A stretch of DNA of 8,773 nucleotides from Beijerinckiaceae bacterium. Lineage in GTDB: Bacteria; Pseudomonadota; Alphaproteobacteria; Rhizobiales; Beijerinckiaceae. This document shows positions 1 through 6,734 of the stretch, piece by piece (within the stretch, counting starts at the first letter, position 1; each line of letters starts with the position of its first letter). The DNA lies in assembly GCA_947455285.1 (NCBI GenBank), contig CANGOK010000135.1:1-8773 (forward strand), given 5' to 3'. The translations under genes were made by a program, and so were the position numbers. The notes under the pieces are model-generated. The model searched no databases and was not told where the DNA came from. It saw nothing but the letters and a program-made list of their open reading frames with translations.

Positions 1-547
1 GCTCTTCGCCTTCGGCCCGGCGGGCTTCGCCCTCTCCATCGCCTATTTCACCATCGCGTCGCTGGCGAACTTCACCCTGGGCCAAGCCATCGCCGCGCGG
101 GGGATCACCTTCCGCGAATTGCTGCGCATTCCCCTCATCTGGGCCATAGCCCTCGCCATCACGCTCGCCCTCACTGGCCTCGCCCTGCCCGCCGCCGTCT
201 CGCGCGCGGTCCATATCACTGGCGGACTGACCGTGCCCCTGATGCTGCTATCGCTGGGCTATTCGCTGGCGCAGCTCAAGATCCAGTCGCTGAAACGCGG
301 CGTCCTCTTTTCGCTGGCGCGGCTTCTGGGCGGCTTCGCCATCGGCTGGCTGGTCGCGACCCTGCTGGGCCTCGACGGCCTCGCGCGCGGCGTCGTGGTG
401 ACCCAAAGCTCCATGCCCTCCGCCGTCTACAACTATATGTTCGCCGCCCGCTACGAGACGGGCGCGGAGGAAGTGGCGGGACTGGTGATCCTGTCGACGC
501 TTATGTCGCTGGTGCTGCTGCCGTGGCTTTTGGCGACGGTGATGTGA
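1..547 (+). CDS. AEC (auxin efflux carrier) family transporter, C-terminal part, 5' truncated
   Basis: The reading frame is open from base 2 to the TGA at 545-547 and gives 181 residues; the start lies outside the window. The protein is almost entirely hydrophobic, with about five membrane-spanning stretches separated by short basic loops. Segments such as PLMLLSLGYSLA and the C-terminal QSSMPSAVYNYMFAARY followed by a last hydrophobic helix match the C-terminal half of AEC/auxin-efflux-carrier permeases (Pfam Mem_trans), which are usually about 300-320 residues with ten helices. Known members export small organic acids or related anions across the inner membrane, but the substrate cannot be predicted here. 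The base composition is typical of the GC-rich host. The gene converges with the ATPase gene downstream, with only 12 bases between the stop codons. I am confident of the family and not of the substrate. Confidence 0.85.
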   Translation, partial: LFAFGPAGFALSIAYFTIASLANFTLGQAIAARGITFRELLRIPLIWAIALAITLALTGLALPAAVSRAVHITGGLTVPLMLLSLGYSLAQLKIQSLKRGVLFSLARLLGGFAIGWLVATLLGLDGLARGVVVTQSSMPSAVYNYMFAARYETGAEEVAGLVILSTLMSLVLLPWLLATVM

Positions 548-559
548 GGGGGGACGTCC

Positions 560-1795
560 TTAAGCACCAGGATTCTCTGGCCCCGGGTCGTAACCTTCGC
601 GCGCGCAGCGCAATCGAGCATAGCCCCGCAACATTTTTTCATTGAACGTATAATAGGACCGCCTCGGCTTAACGAGAATTTCCCCATACTGAGGTTTCGA
701 AAGATTGTTGAGCTTCGTAGTGAAATTCGCTTTATTGATTTTATCGATTTTAAGAGTGGCGCAAATTTCATCGTAATGTCGCCAAATGTTAGACACCTGA
801 ACATCAAGAAGCTTATCGTTTGCTAAAGCCCAGAGAATTGGTTCAGAATTTTTTGTATTTTTGTGTACACTGTTTTCATATGGCTTCTTGAGACGAGGTT
901 CAATCGAGTCAATGGCTTGATTTATCGCGAAATCAAAACACTCTTGATCGACCGCCACTTTCTTATCACTGTGCGCACTACGGAACATCTTCTCGCAAAC
1001 GAGATGGACGTAATATGGGAATCCATCGCTAATTTGAGCAATTCGATATCGAAGGTGGTTGGGAACTTCGATTCTCAAACCAACTGACGCATCATCGCAA
1101 ATCTCCATGCATTTACCCAAGGTTAATCGTTCAAGGTGCTCCGCATGAATGTAGCGATGAGTGGATTCATGTGCCCTAAATAACTGGTCAAGAGAGTCCG
1201 CGATCCCGCAAAAAATAAGTTTTATAGGGATACACTGATCACTGAGCTGCTTAATCAATCCCGAAAAATGATCGTGCTCAACGATGATTGGGAATAAATC
1301 GAACTCGTCTATAATTACAATTGGATCAAAATTTATCCGCTCAGTCGCCTTCCTAAACCAATAAACTGCATCATTGACGTCGGTGATTTTAATATCTTGT
1401 TTTGATGCTGGCCGTTCTAAACCAAGATTGGCGCTCGCGCCAAAAGCTCCGATTCCTCCCGATATTTTATAGCCTTTCGTCTCAAGTGGATTGAGATCCA
1501 ATAAGCGTCGAACGATTGCGCTACAGATCGAGCTAAAAGACGATTGATTATCGCAAGCAACTATAATCGGCGCGTCCTGGGACGATTGAGCCTGAAAAGC
1601 ACCGGTATGAGCTAGAGATGTTTTGCCGACGCCTCGGTCTCCATAGATGAAAGCATGCCTTCCCGGCGCGTCTATTGCCTCGACAAGCTGTCGGAGGGCC
1701 TTTTCACGCCCCTTCAAGTGCTCGATACTTTGAATTGGGCGAGCAGAAGTCAGGTATTGATAACAAGCCTCTAAAAATTCCTCGTCTAACAGCAT
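560..1795 (-). CDS. AAA+ ATPase (Orc1/Cdc6-like or AAA_16-type ATP-binding protein), probably horizontally acquired
   Basis: This 411-residue protein has a Walker A P-loop, GDRGVGKTS (residues 52-60), a Walker B IVIIDEFD (159-166), a sensor-1-like strand LIFCGIADS (193-201), and a possible arginine finger at R214. A DGFPYYVHLVCE segment (257-268) resembles the lid helix of Orc/Cdc6-type AAA+ domains. Residues about 315-395 look like a C-terminal winged helix. It is expected to bind and hydrolyse ATP in the cytoplasm, perhaps on DNA or with a partner protein, but no specific role can be assigned; housekeeping, mobile-element and defence roles all remain open. The start ATG lacks a clear Shine-Dalgarno sequence, but no other start fits before the P-loop. 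The gene is strongly AT-rich relative to both neighbours, which suggests transfer. It has its own promoter upstream and shares direction with nrdJ, from which it is separated by an intrinsic terminator. Confidence 0.85.
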   Translation of the reverse strand: MLLDEEFLEACYQYLTSARPIQSIEHLKGREKALRQLVEAIDAPGRHAFIYGDRGVGKTSLAHTGAFQAQSSQDAPIIVACDNQSSFSSICSAIVRRLLDLNPLETKGYKISGGIGAFGASANLGLERPASKQDIKITDVNDAVYWFRKATERINFDPIVIIDEFDLFPIIVEHDHFSGLIKQLSDQCIPIKLIFCGIADSLDQLFRAHESTHRYIHAEHLERLTLGKCMEICDDASVGLRIEVPNHLRYRIAQISDGFPYYVHLVCEKMFRSAHSDKKVAVDQECFDFAINQAIDSIEPRLKKPYENSVHKNTKNSEPILWALANDKLLDVQVSNIWRHYDEICATLKIDKINKANFTTKLNNLSKPQYGEILVKPRRSYYTFNEKMLRGYARLRCAREGYDPGPENPGA

Positions 1796-1842
1796 TTTAG
1801 TCGGCCAAGTGCAGCACCGGAAGAAACAGTGATTGCTACCGT

Positions 1843-1871
1843 ATCCTACTTGAGCATAACTTTCGAGTCAA
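1843..1871 (-). promoter_or_regulatory. Predicted sigma70-type promoter of the AAA+ ATPase gene
   Basis: On the minus strand, TTGACT (1866-1871) and TAGGAT (1843-1848) are separated by exactly 17 bases. The -35 box matches 5 of 6 consensus bases and the -10 box 4 of 6. The expected transcript start near 1836 would give a leader of about 40 nt before the ATG at 1795. The promoter lies downstream of the nrdJ terminator, so the ATPase gene appears to be transcribed independently. Confidence 0.5.
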
Positions 1872-1935
1872 AAATGCCCGAAACCCATAGTTCTCAGAAG
1901 CACAAACGTATTCGGGACAGCGCTTCACAAACCTC

Positions 1936-1972
1936 AAAAAAAATCAGCGGGATCGACTATGCCGACCCCGCT
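1936..1972 (-). terminator. Rho-independent terminator of nrdJ
   Basis: On the minus strand a 10-bp stem (arms at 1963-1972 and 1946-1955, all paired with one G-U) encloses a 7-base loop. It is followed after two bases by eight consecutive T residues (1936-1943 read as A on the plus strand). It lies about 105 bases after the nrdJ stop codon and ahead of the ATPase promoter. This is a textbook intrinsic terminator and would insulate the ATPase gene from nrdJ transcription. Confidence 0.88.
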
Positions 1973-1990
1973 GTCATTGATGTGACTTGT

Positions 1991-2071
1991 TACGCAAACT
2001 CACGCAACGCTACAAAAACGCACGCAACTAACTCAACACTCACTCACTCAACTAACGCTACCCTACGCAAC
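1991..2071. repeat. Cluster of short imperfect repeats (ACGCAAC / AACGCTAC / ACTCAAC units)
   Basis: In this 81-base stretch the plus strand repeats ACGCAAC at 2002-2008, 2022-2028 and 2065-2071, with the variant ACGCAAA at 1992-1998. It repeats AACGCTAC at 2007-2014 and 2054-2061, and ACTCA units occupy 2031-2052. Some copies are spaced 10 and 20 bases apart. The plus strand is nearly free of G and the minus strand is rich in G and T. It lies between the nrdJ stop codon and its terminator, so it would be transcribed as part of the nrdJ 3' untranslated region. Its function is unknown; it may simply be a slippage-expanded low-complexity tract. Confidence 0.6.
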
Positions 2072-2076
2072 TCAAA

Positions 2077-5000
2077 TCAAGAGCAGCCCGTCGTCGAGCC
2101 GCAAGTGTCGCACTTTAGGCAGGTGCCGTTGCGCACCAGCGTGAAGTTCGCGCATTCGGGGCAGGCTTCGCCCACATAGCCCTTCATCCGCGCTTCCGCG
2201 CGTTTGTCGGCCATGGCGTCGCGCACCGGGGCGGCCTTCGTCACTGCGGCGGGGGCCTGCCAGTCGAGCGTGGCGAGTTCGCCATGCAGTTCGGTCGACG
2301 CGCTCTGCGAGCCCGCAAAGGCGGTCGGGGCGATGGCGGGGCCGTGAGTGCCCGTGCCCTGCACCAGCATCAGCTTCTCATGCTTGCCGCGCACGAAGCC
2401 CGAGGAGACGAGCGTGGCCTGCGAGGCCGGAGGACGGCTCTGGTCGTCGCCCTTGCCGATCACCGTGCCGCCGATGTCGCTCACATCCACATGGGCGAGA
2501 TCGTTGCGCGAGAGATAGGAGATGGCGAGTTCGCGGAAGACGTAGTCGAGGATCGAGGTCGCGTTCTTGATCGCCTCGTTGCCCTGCACGAAGCCCGCGG
2601 GTTCAAAGCGGGTGAAGGTGAAGGCGTCGACATATTCTTCGAGCGGCACGCCATACTGCAGGCCGACCGAGATCGCGATGGCGAAGTTGTTCATCAGCGA
2701 GCGGAAGGCCGCGCCTTCCTTGTGCATGTCGATGAAGATTTCGCCGATGCGGCCATCCTCATATTCGCCCGTGCGCAGATAGACCTTGTGGCCGCCGACC
2801 ACCGCCTTCTGGGTATAGCCCTTGCGGCGATCAGGCAGACGCTCACGCTCACGGGTGCGCTCGACCTGCACGCGCTCGACGATCTTCTCGACGACGCGCT
2901 CGGACAGATGCGCAGCGCGCGAAGTCGCGGACATGGCCACCAGCGCCTCGGCTGCATCCTCATCATCCTCGCCGTCATCTTCGATGAGCTGCGAGTTGAG
3001 GGGCTGCGAGAGCTTCGAGCCATCGCGATAGAGCGCGTTGGCCTTGAGGCCCAGACGCCAGGACAGCATGTAAGCGTCCTTGCAGTCCTCGACGGTCGCG
3101 TCGTTGGGCATGTTGATCGTCTTGGAGATCGCGCCCGTGATGAAGGGCTGCGCCGCCGCCAGCATGCGGATATGGCTCTCGACCGACAGATAACGCTTGC
3201 CCGTGCGCCCGCAGGGATTGGCGCAATCGAACACCGCATAGTGCTCCACCTTGAGATGGGGCGCGCCTTCGAGCGTCATGGCGCCGCAGACGTGGATGTT
3301 CGCAGCTTCGATCTCGGCCTTGGAGAAGCCGAGGAAGGGCAGCAGTTCGAAGCTCGGATCTTCCAGCTTCTCGGCAGGCACCTTCAGCGCGCCGGTCAGG
3401 AAGTCCGCGCCCAGCGACCACTTGTTGAAGACGAACTTGATGTCGAAGGCGCTGGCGAGCGTGCCCTCGAGCGCTTCGAGCTTCTCATCGGTGAAGCCGC
3501 GAGCGCGCAGCGAGGCGTGGTTGACGCCGGGCGACTGGCGCAGCGACGCATGACCAACCGCGAAAGCCTCGATCTCGGCGATCTCATGCGGGCGATAGCC
3601 GAGCACGCGCAGGGCCTCGGGCACCGCATGGTTGATAATCTTGAAATAGCCGCCGCCAGCGAGCTTCTTGAACTTCACCAGCGCGAAGTCAGGCTCGATG
3701 CCAGTGGTGTCGCAATCCATCACAAGGCCGATCGTGCCGGTGGGGGCGACGACGGAGACCTGCGCATTGCGATAGCCATGCTGCTCGCCGAGCGAGAGCG
3801 CGTGATCCCAGGCGCGCTGCGCGGCTTCGGCCAGAGCCTTGTCCTTCAGCGAAGCGAGGTCGAGCGGCACCGGATTGACCGAGAGATCCTCGTAGCCACT
3901 CGTCTCGCCATAAGCGGCGCGGCGATGGTTGCGGATGACGCGCAGCATATTTTGCGCATTGGGCTTGTGACCGGGGAAGGGACCAAGCTCCTTCGCCATT
4001 TCGGCTGACGTGGCGTAGCACACACCCGTCATGATCGCGGTGAGCGCAGCGGTGATCGCGCGGCCCTCGTCCGAGTCATAGGACATGCCCGAGGACATCA
4101 GAAGGCCGCCGACATTGGCGTAGCCAAGGCCCAGCGTGCGGAATTCATAGGACAGACGCGCGATTTCCTTCGAGGGGAACTGCGCCATCATGACCGAGAT
4201 TTCGAGCACCATGGTCCACAGGCGCACCGCATGTTCATAAGCGGCGATATCGATCTTGCCGGTGGCGGCGTCGCGGAACTGAAGCAGGTTCAGCGAGGCG
4301 AGGTTACAGGCGGTATCGTCGAGGAACATATATTCCGAGCAGGGGTTCGACGCATTGATCGGACCCGACGCCGGGCAAGTGTGCCAGTCGTTGATGGTGG
4401 TGTGATACTGGATGCCGGGATCAGCCGAAGCCCAGGCGGCGTAGCCGATCTTGTCCCAGAGGTCGTTCGCCTTGATGGTCTTGTGCAGCTTGCCATCGGT
4501 GCGGCGGATCAGGTTCCAGTCGGAGCCACCCTCGACAGCGCGCAGGAAGTCGTCGGTGACGCGGACGGAGTTATTCGAGTTCTGGCCGGAGACGGTCAGA
4601 TAGGCGTCGGAATCCCAGTCGGTGTCATAGGTGTCGAACTGGATGTCCTTGAAGCCCTGATGGGCGAACTGGATGACGCGCTTGATATAGTTGTCCGGAA
4701 CTTGATCGCGGCGCGCGGCCTTGATGGCCTTCTTCAGTGCAGGGTTCTTCTCGGGGTTGTAGCAATCATCGCCCGAGCCCTCGCAGTTCACGCATGCCTT
4801 CATCACGGCCTTCATGGCCTTCTTGACGATCTTGGAGCCGGTGACGAGCGAGGCGACCTTCTCCTCCTCCTTCACCTTCCAGTCGATATAGGCCTCGATG
4901 TCCGGATGGTCGGCGTCGACCACCACCATCTTGGCCGCGCGGCGCGTGGTGCCGCCCGACTTGATCGCGCCCGCCGCGCGGTCGCCGATCTTGAGGAAGG

Positions 5001-5766
5001 ACATGAGGCCCGAGGAGCGGCCGCCGCCCGACAGGCGCTCGTTCTCGCCGCGCAGCGCCGAGAAGTTCGAGCCGGTGCCCGAACCATATTTGAACAGGCG
5101 CGCCTCGCGCACCCACAGATCCATGATGCCGCCTTCGTTGACGAGATCGTCAGCGACCGACTGGATGAAGCACGCGTGGGGCTGGGGATGCTCATACGAA
5201 GACTTCGACTTCGTCAGCTTGCCCGTGAAGGGGTCGACATAGTGGTGGCCCTGACCGGGACCGTCGATGCCATAGGCCCAGTGCAGGCCGGTGTTGAACC
5301 ACTGCGGGGAATTCGGCGCAGCCTTCTGCGTTGCGAGCATGTAGCGCATTTCGTCGTGGAAGGCGGCGGCGTCTTCCTCGGTGTCGAAATAGCGGCCCTT
5401 CCAGCCCCAATAAGTCCAGGTGCCGGCGAGACGATCGAAGACGTCGGTGGCGGTGCGCTCTGAGCCGTAACGCTCAGCGGCGGGCAACGCCTCAAGGGCG
5501 GCTTCGTCAGCCACCGAACGCCACAGGAAGGACGGAACGTCGTTCTCTTCGACCTTCTTCAGGATGCGCGGCACGCCCGCCTTGCGGAAATACTTCTGCG
5601 CAAGCACGTCGGTCGCCACCTGGCTCCAGGTGGTGGGGACGTCGATATTGTCCTGCGAATAGACGACCGAGCCGTCGGGATTGCGGATCTCACTCTTGGC
5701 CTTGCGGAATTCAATCTCCGCATAAGCCGACTGACCTGCCTTCGTATAGCGCCGTTCGATCCGCAT
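2077..5766 (-). CDS. nrdJ: Vitamin B12-dependent (class II) ribonucleoside-diphosphate reductase
   Basis: NrdJ reduces ribonucleotides to deoxyribonucleotides with adenosylcobalamin as the radical generator, so it works with or without oxygen. With the start at 5766 the protein has 1229 residues, in the long alphaproteobacterial size class. The thiyl-radical motif NPCSE is at 474-478 (N474, C476, E478). The expected redox pair is C199 (in HACFIQS) and C487 (in DDTACNL), 11 residues after the radical cysteine as in Thermotoga NrdJ. APTGTIG (674-680) is the substrate phosphate-binding region. A cysteine-bearing insertion CVNC...C (325-335) is, as I recall, typical of alphaproteobacterial members. 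The C-terminus carries six cysteines (1202, 1205, 1216, 1219, 1222, 1228), suited to metal binding or relay of reducing power. The ORF is open upstream to an ATG at 5850, but family proteins begin MRIERR, and GGGA lies 7 bases before the ATG at 5766. Expression is probably repressed by NrdR. Confidence 0.97.
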   Translation of the reverse strand: MRIERRYTKAGQSAYAEIEFRKAKSEIRNPDGSVVYSQDNIDVPTTWSQVATDVLAQKYFRKAGVPRILKKVEENDVPSFLWRSVADEAALEALPAAERYGSERTATDVFDRLAGTWTYWGWKGRYFDTEEDAAAFHDEMRYMLATQKAAPNSPQWFNTGLHWAYGIDGPGQGHHYVDPFTGKLTKSKSSYEHPQPHACFIQSVADDLVNEGGIMDLWVREARLFKYGSGTGSNFSALRGENERLSGGGRSSGLMSFLKIGDRAAGAIKSGGTTRRAAKMVVVDADHPDIEAYIDWKVKEEEKVASLVTGSKIVKKAMKAVMKACVNCEGSGDDCYNPEKNPALKKAIKAARRDQVPDNYIKRVIQFAHQGFKDIQFDTYDTDWDSDAYLTVSGQNSNNSVRVTDDFLRAVEGGSDWNLIRRTDGKLHKTIKANDLWDKIGYAAWASADPGIQYHTTINDWHTCPASGPINASNPCSEYMFLDDTACNLASLNLLQFRDAATGKIDIAAYEHAVRLWTMVLEISVMMAQFPSKEIARLSYEFRTLGLGYANVGGLLMSSGMSYDSDEGRAITAALTAIMTGVCYATSAEMAKELGPFPGHKPNAQNMLRVIRNHRRAAYGETSGYEDLSVNPVPLDLASLKDKALAEAAQRAWDHALSLGEQHGYRNAQVSVVAPTGTIGLVMDCDTTGIEPDFALVKFKKLAGGGYFKIINHAVPEALRVLGYRPHEIAEIEAFAVGHASLRQSPGVNHASLRARGFTDEKLEALEGTLASAFDIKFVFNKWSLGADFLTGALKVPAEKLEDPSFELLPFLGFSKAEIEAANIHVCGAMTLEGAPHLKVEHYAVFDCANPCGRTGKRYLSVESHIRMLAAAQPFITGAISKTINMPNDATVEDCKDAYMLSWRLGLKANALYRDGSKLSQPLNSQLIEDDGEDDEDAAEALVAMSATSRAAHLSERVVEKIVERVQVERTRERERLPDRRKGYTQKAVVGGHKVYLRTGEYEDGRIGEIFIDMHKEGAAFRSLMNNFAIAISVGLQYGVPLEEYVDAFTFTRFEPAGFVQGNEAIKNATSILDYVFRELAISYLSRNDLAHVDVSDIGGTVIGKGDDQSRPPASQATLVSSGFVRGKHEKLMLVQGTGTHGPAIAPTAFAGSQSASTELHGELATLDWQAPAAVTKAAPVRDAMADKRAEARMKGYVGEACPECANFTLVRNGTCLKCDTCGSTTGCS

Positions 5767-5941
5767 GTTCATGTCCCGTTGAAACGCAGGCGCAAGCCCG
5801 CGTCCGGCCGCCTTGACGGCCCAGCCCCTTCCAGATTGTCCGAAACTCATGGCCTCCGACGAACAGCGGGCGGCCTTACAAACCGAAACTCGTCAACGCG
5901 ACTCTTTGGGAGCGCGCGAACGTCAGTTCCGGCGTGAGTGC

Positions 5942-5971
5942 AAGTTATGGCCCGGACGGCAGTTTCGTCAA
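5942..5971 (-). promoter_or_regulatory. Predicted sigma70-type promoter of nrdJ
   Basis: On the minus strand, TTGACG (5966-5971) and TAACTT (5942-5947) are separated by 18 bases. The predicted start near 5935 gives a leader of about 170 nt before the ATG at 5766. The -35 hexamer lies within the degenerate second NrdR-like box, a layout suited to repression. Confidence 0.5.
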
Positions 5972-5981
5972 GCGCTTGTGC
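5966..5981. promoter_or_regulatory. Degenerate second NrdR-like box overlapping the nrdJ -35 element
   Basis: The plus-strand sequence CGTCAAGCGCTTGTGC shares the terminal TTGTGC half-site with the strong box at 5997-6012. The two copies are exactly 31 bases apart, three turns of DNA, with a 15-base gap between the boxes. That matches the usual tandem arrangement of NrdR sites. The other half-site is poor (8 of 16 matches overall), so this is tentative and relies on the spacing. Confidence 0.45.
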
Positions 5982-5996
5982 GCAATTTCCAGCCGA

Positions 5997-6012
5997 GCAC
6001 TAGATATTGTGC
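5997..6012. promoter_or_regulatory. NrdR box (16-bp palindrome) upstream of nrdJ
   Basis: The sequence GCACTAGATATTGTGC matches 13 of 16 positions of the commonly quoted NrdR-box consensus (acaCwAtATaTwgtgt, from memory) and is itself nearly palindromic. NrdR is an ATP/dATP-sensing zinc-finger/ATP-cone repressor that controls ribonucleotide reductase genes. The box sits just upstream of the predicted nrdJ promoter, which supports NrdR control of nrdJ. The nrdR gene itself is not in the window. Confidence 0.75.
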
Positions 6013-6231
6013 TCGCGACCCCGGAAAAGCGGGGGGCGCTCCTGTGGAAACCGGGGAACAAAATTCGATCCGCCGGAAAAGGGCGCTTGCGCCGATCCAA
6101 ATTGGCCCCGAATCGCTTGTTTGAAAAGCCCCGCCTGCCCCGACGAAACGCGTACTGGACAGAACGGCGCGGCGCCGCCATAGTCCGCCCGCTTTCAGGG
6201 CCCCAAGGGCCCGCATCCGACGGAATCGATC

Positions 6232-6642
6232 ATGCTGGCGTGGCTCACCCAGATCTTCACCTGGTGGAACGGACAGACCCTCAACACCCGTTTCCACACC
6301 TGGCGATTCGGCGAGCGCGTTGGGACCGACGAGTTCGGCAATATCTATTACCAGACCAAGGGCGGCGCCATTGACCCGGCTCTCGGCTATCAGCGCCGCT
6401 GGGTGATCTATGCGGGCCAGAGCGAAGCCTCTCAGACCCCGCCCGGCTGGTATGGGTGGCTGCACTACACTGTCGACACGCCCCCGACCGCCGAAAATTA
6501 TGAGCCGCGCGAGTGGCAGTTGCCCTATCAGCCGAACCTGACTGGCACGCCCGGCGCCTATCGCCCCTCCGGATCGACCCTGCGTGAAGCCGCCCGCCCC
6601 GCCGCAACTGGCGACTACAAGGCGTGGCGTCCAGGCTTGTGA
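6232..6642 (+). CDS. NADH:ubiquinone oxidoreductase subunit, NDUFA12 (B17.2) family
   Basis: This 136-residue protein belongs to the NDUFA12/B17.2 family (PF05071), an accessory subunit of respiratory complex I found in mitochondria and in alphaproteobacteria. In the mitochondrial enzyme the subunit lies on the hydrophilic arm near its junction with the membrane. Conserved segments are visible: FGERVGTDEFGNIYYQ (26-41), RRWVIYAG (55-62), and the TPPGWYGWLHYTVDTPP block (69-85). There is no signal peptide or membrane helix, as expected for a peripheral cytoplasmic-side protein. The ATG at 6232 has only a weak upstream GACGGA as ribosome binding site. The catalytic nuo genes are not in the window, so this subunit is encoded apart from them. 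It is followed on the same strand by the DUF2155 gene, a pairing I recall from other alphaproteobacteria, and the two could share a transcript. Confidence 0.93.
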   Translation: MLAWLTQIFTWWNGQTLNTRFHTWRFGERVGTDEFGNIYYQTKGGAIDPALGYQRRWVIYAGQSEASQTPPGWYGWLHYTVDTPPTAENYEPREWQLPYQPNLTGTPGAYRPSGSTLREAARPAATGDYKAWRPGL

Positions 6643-6652
6643 GCACTTGCGC

Positions 6653-6724
6653 GTGAGCGAAGCGTTACGCATCAGCCTTTTTCTGATCGTGCTTCTGCTG
6701 GTGGCGAAGCGCTATTTCGCCTGA
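6653..6724 (+). CDS. Possible 23-residue single-helix membrane mini-protein
   Basis: A GTG-started frame encodes 23 residues (MSEALRISLFLIVLLLVAKRYFA if the GTG is read as Met is 23 residues; its core is a run of about 12 hydrophobic residues from I7 to A18). It has a short polar N-terminus and a basic KRYF tail, the shape of a single-pass membrane mini-protein. It begins 11 bases after the NDUFA12-like stop and ends before the hairpin at 6735-6753. The ribosome binding site is poor (a GTGAG about 8 bases upstream), and an ORF this short can arise by chance in GC-rich DNA. I list it as a candidate only. Confidence 0.25.
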   Translation: MSEALRISLFLIVLLLVAKRYFA

Positions 6725-6734
6725 CGGCATGATT

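Larger units (their letters stand above)
5767..6231. other. Divergent intergenic region between nrdJ and the NDUFA12-like gene
   Basis: This 465-base non-coding stretch separates two divergently transcribed genes. On the nrdJ side it holds a sigma70-like promoter, NrdR-type palindromes and a predicted leader of about 170 nt. I looked for a cobalamin riboswitch because nrdJ uses B12, but saw no B12-box sequence. Towards the NDUFA12-like gene there are small inverted repeats: GGCGC-TT-GCGCC-like at about 6083-6094, CCAAATTGG at 6097-6105, and paired GGGCCC copies at 6198-6203 and 6207-6212. I could not find a convincing plus-strand promoter. Short frames here look like chance ORFs. Confidence 0.6.

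Noticed and set aside
863..1087. 74-codon plus-strand frame inside the ATPase gene
   Set aside because: It is antisense to conserved ATPase coding sequence, has no ribosome binding site that I can see and no recognisable protein.
1991..2071. CRISPR array or replication-origin iterons
   Set aside because: The units are only 5-8 bases and irregularly spaced. There are no conserved 23-40-base repeats with spacers, and no replication initiator gene of recognised type is adjacent.
1829..2179. 116-codon plus-strand frame across the nrdJ 3' region
   Set aside because: It reads through the terminator hairpin, the repeat cluster and the end of nrdJ. Its low-complexity T/N/S/H composition comes from the DNA repeats.
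2284..4008. 574-codon open frame antisense to nrdJ
   Set aside because: It lies entirely opposite the well-supported nrdJ gene. Its protein is rich in R, A, E and L with no recognisable domain, as expected when GC-rich codon bias removes stops from the complementary frame.
4231..5463. 410-codon open frame antisense to nrdJ
   Set aside because: This is the same situation: a shadow of nrdJ codon bias with low-complexity composition and no family resemblance.
5767..5940. Cobalamin riboswitch in the nrdJ leader
   Set aside because: The enzyme uses B12 and the leader is long, but I saw no B12-box-like motif or matching conserved core, so it cannot be supported.
5813..6374. Overlapping plus-strand frames of 103 and 146 codons upstream of and into the NDUFA12-like gene
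   Set aside because: They cover the regulatory region and overlap the true gene out of frame, with basic, random-looking composition and no family similarity.
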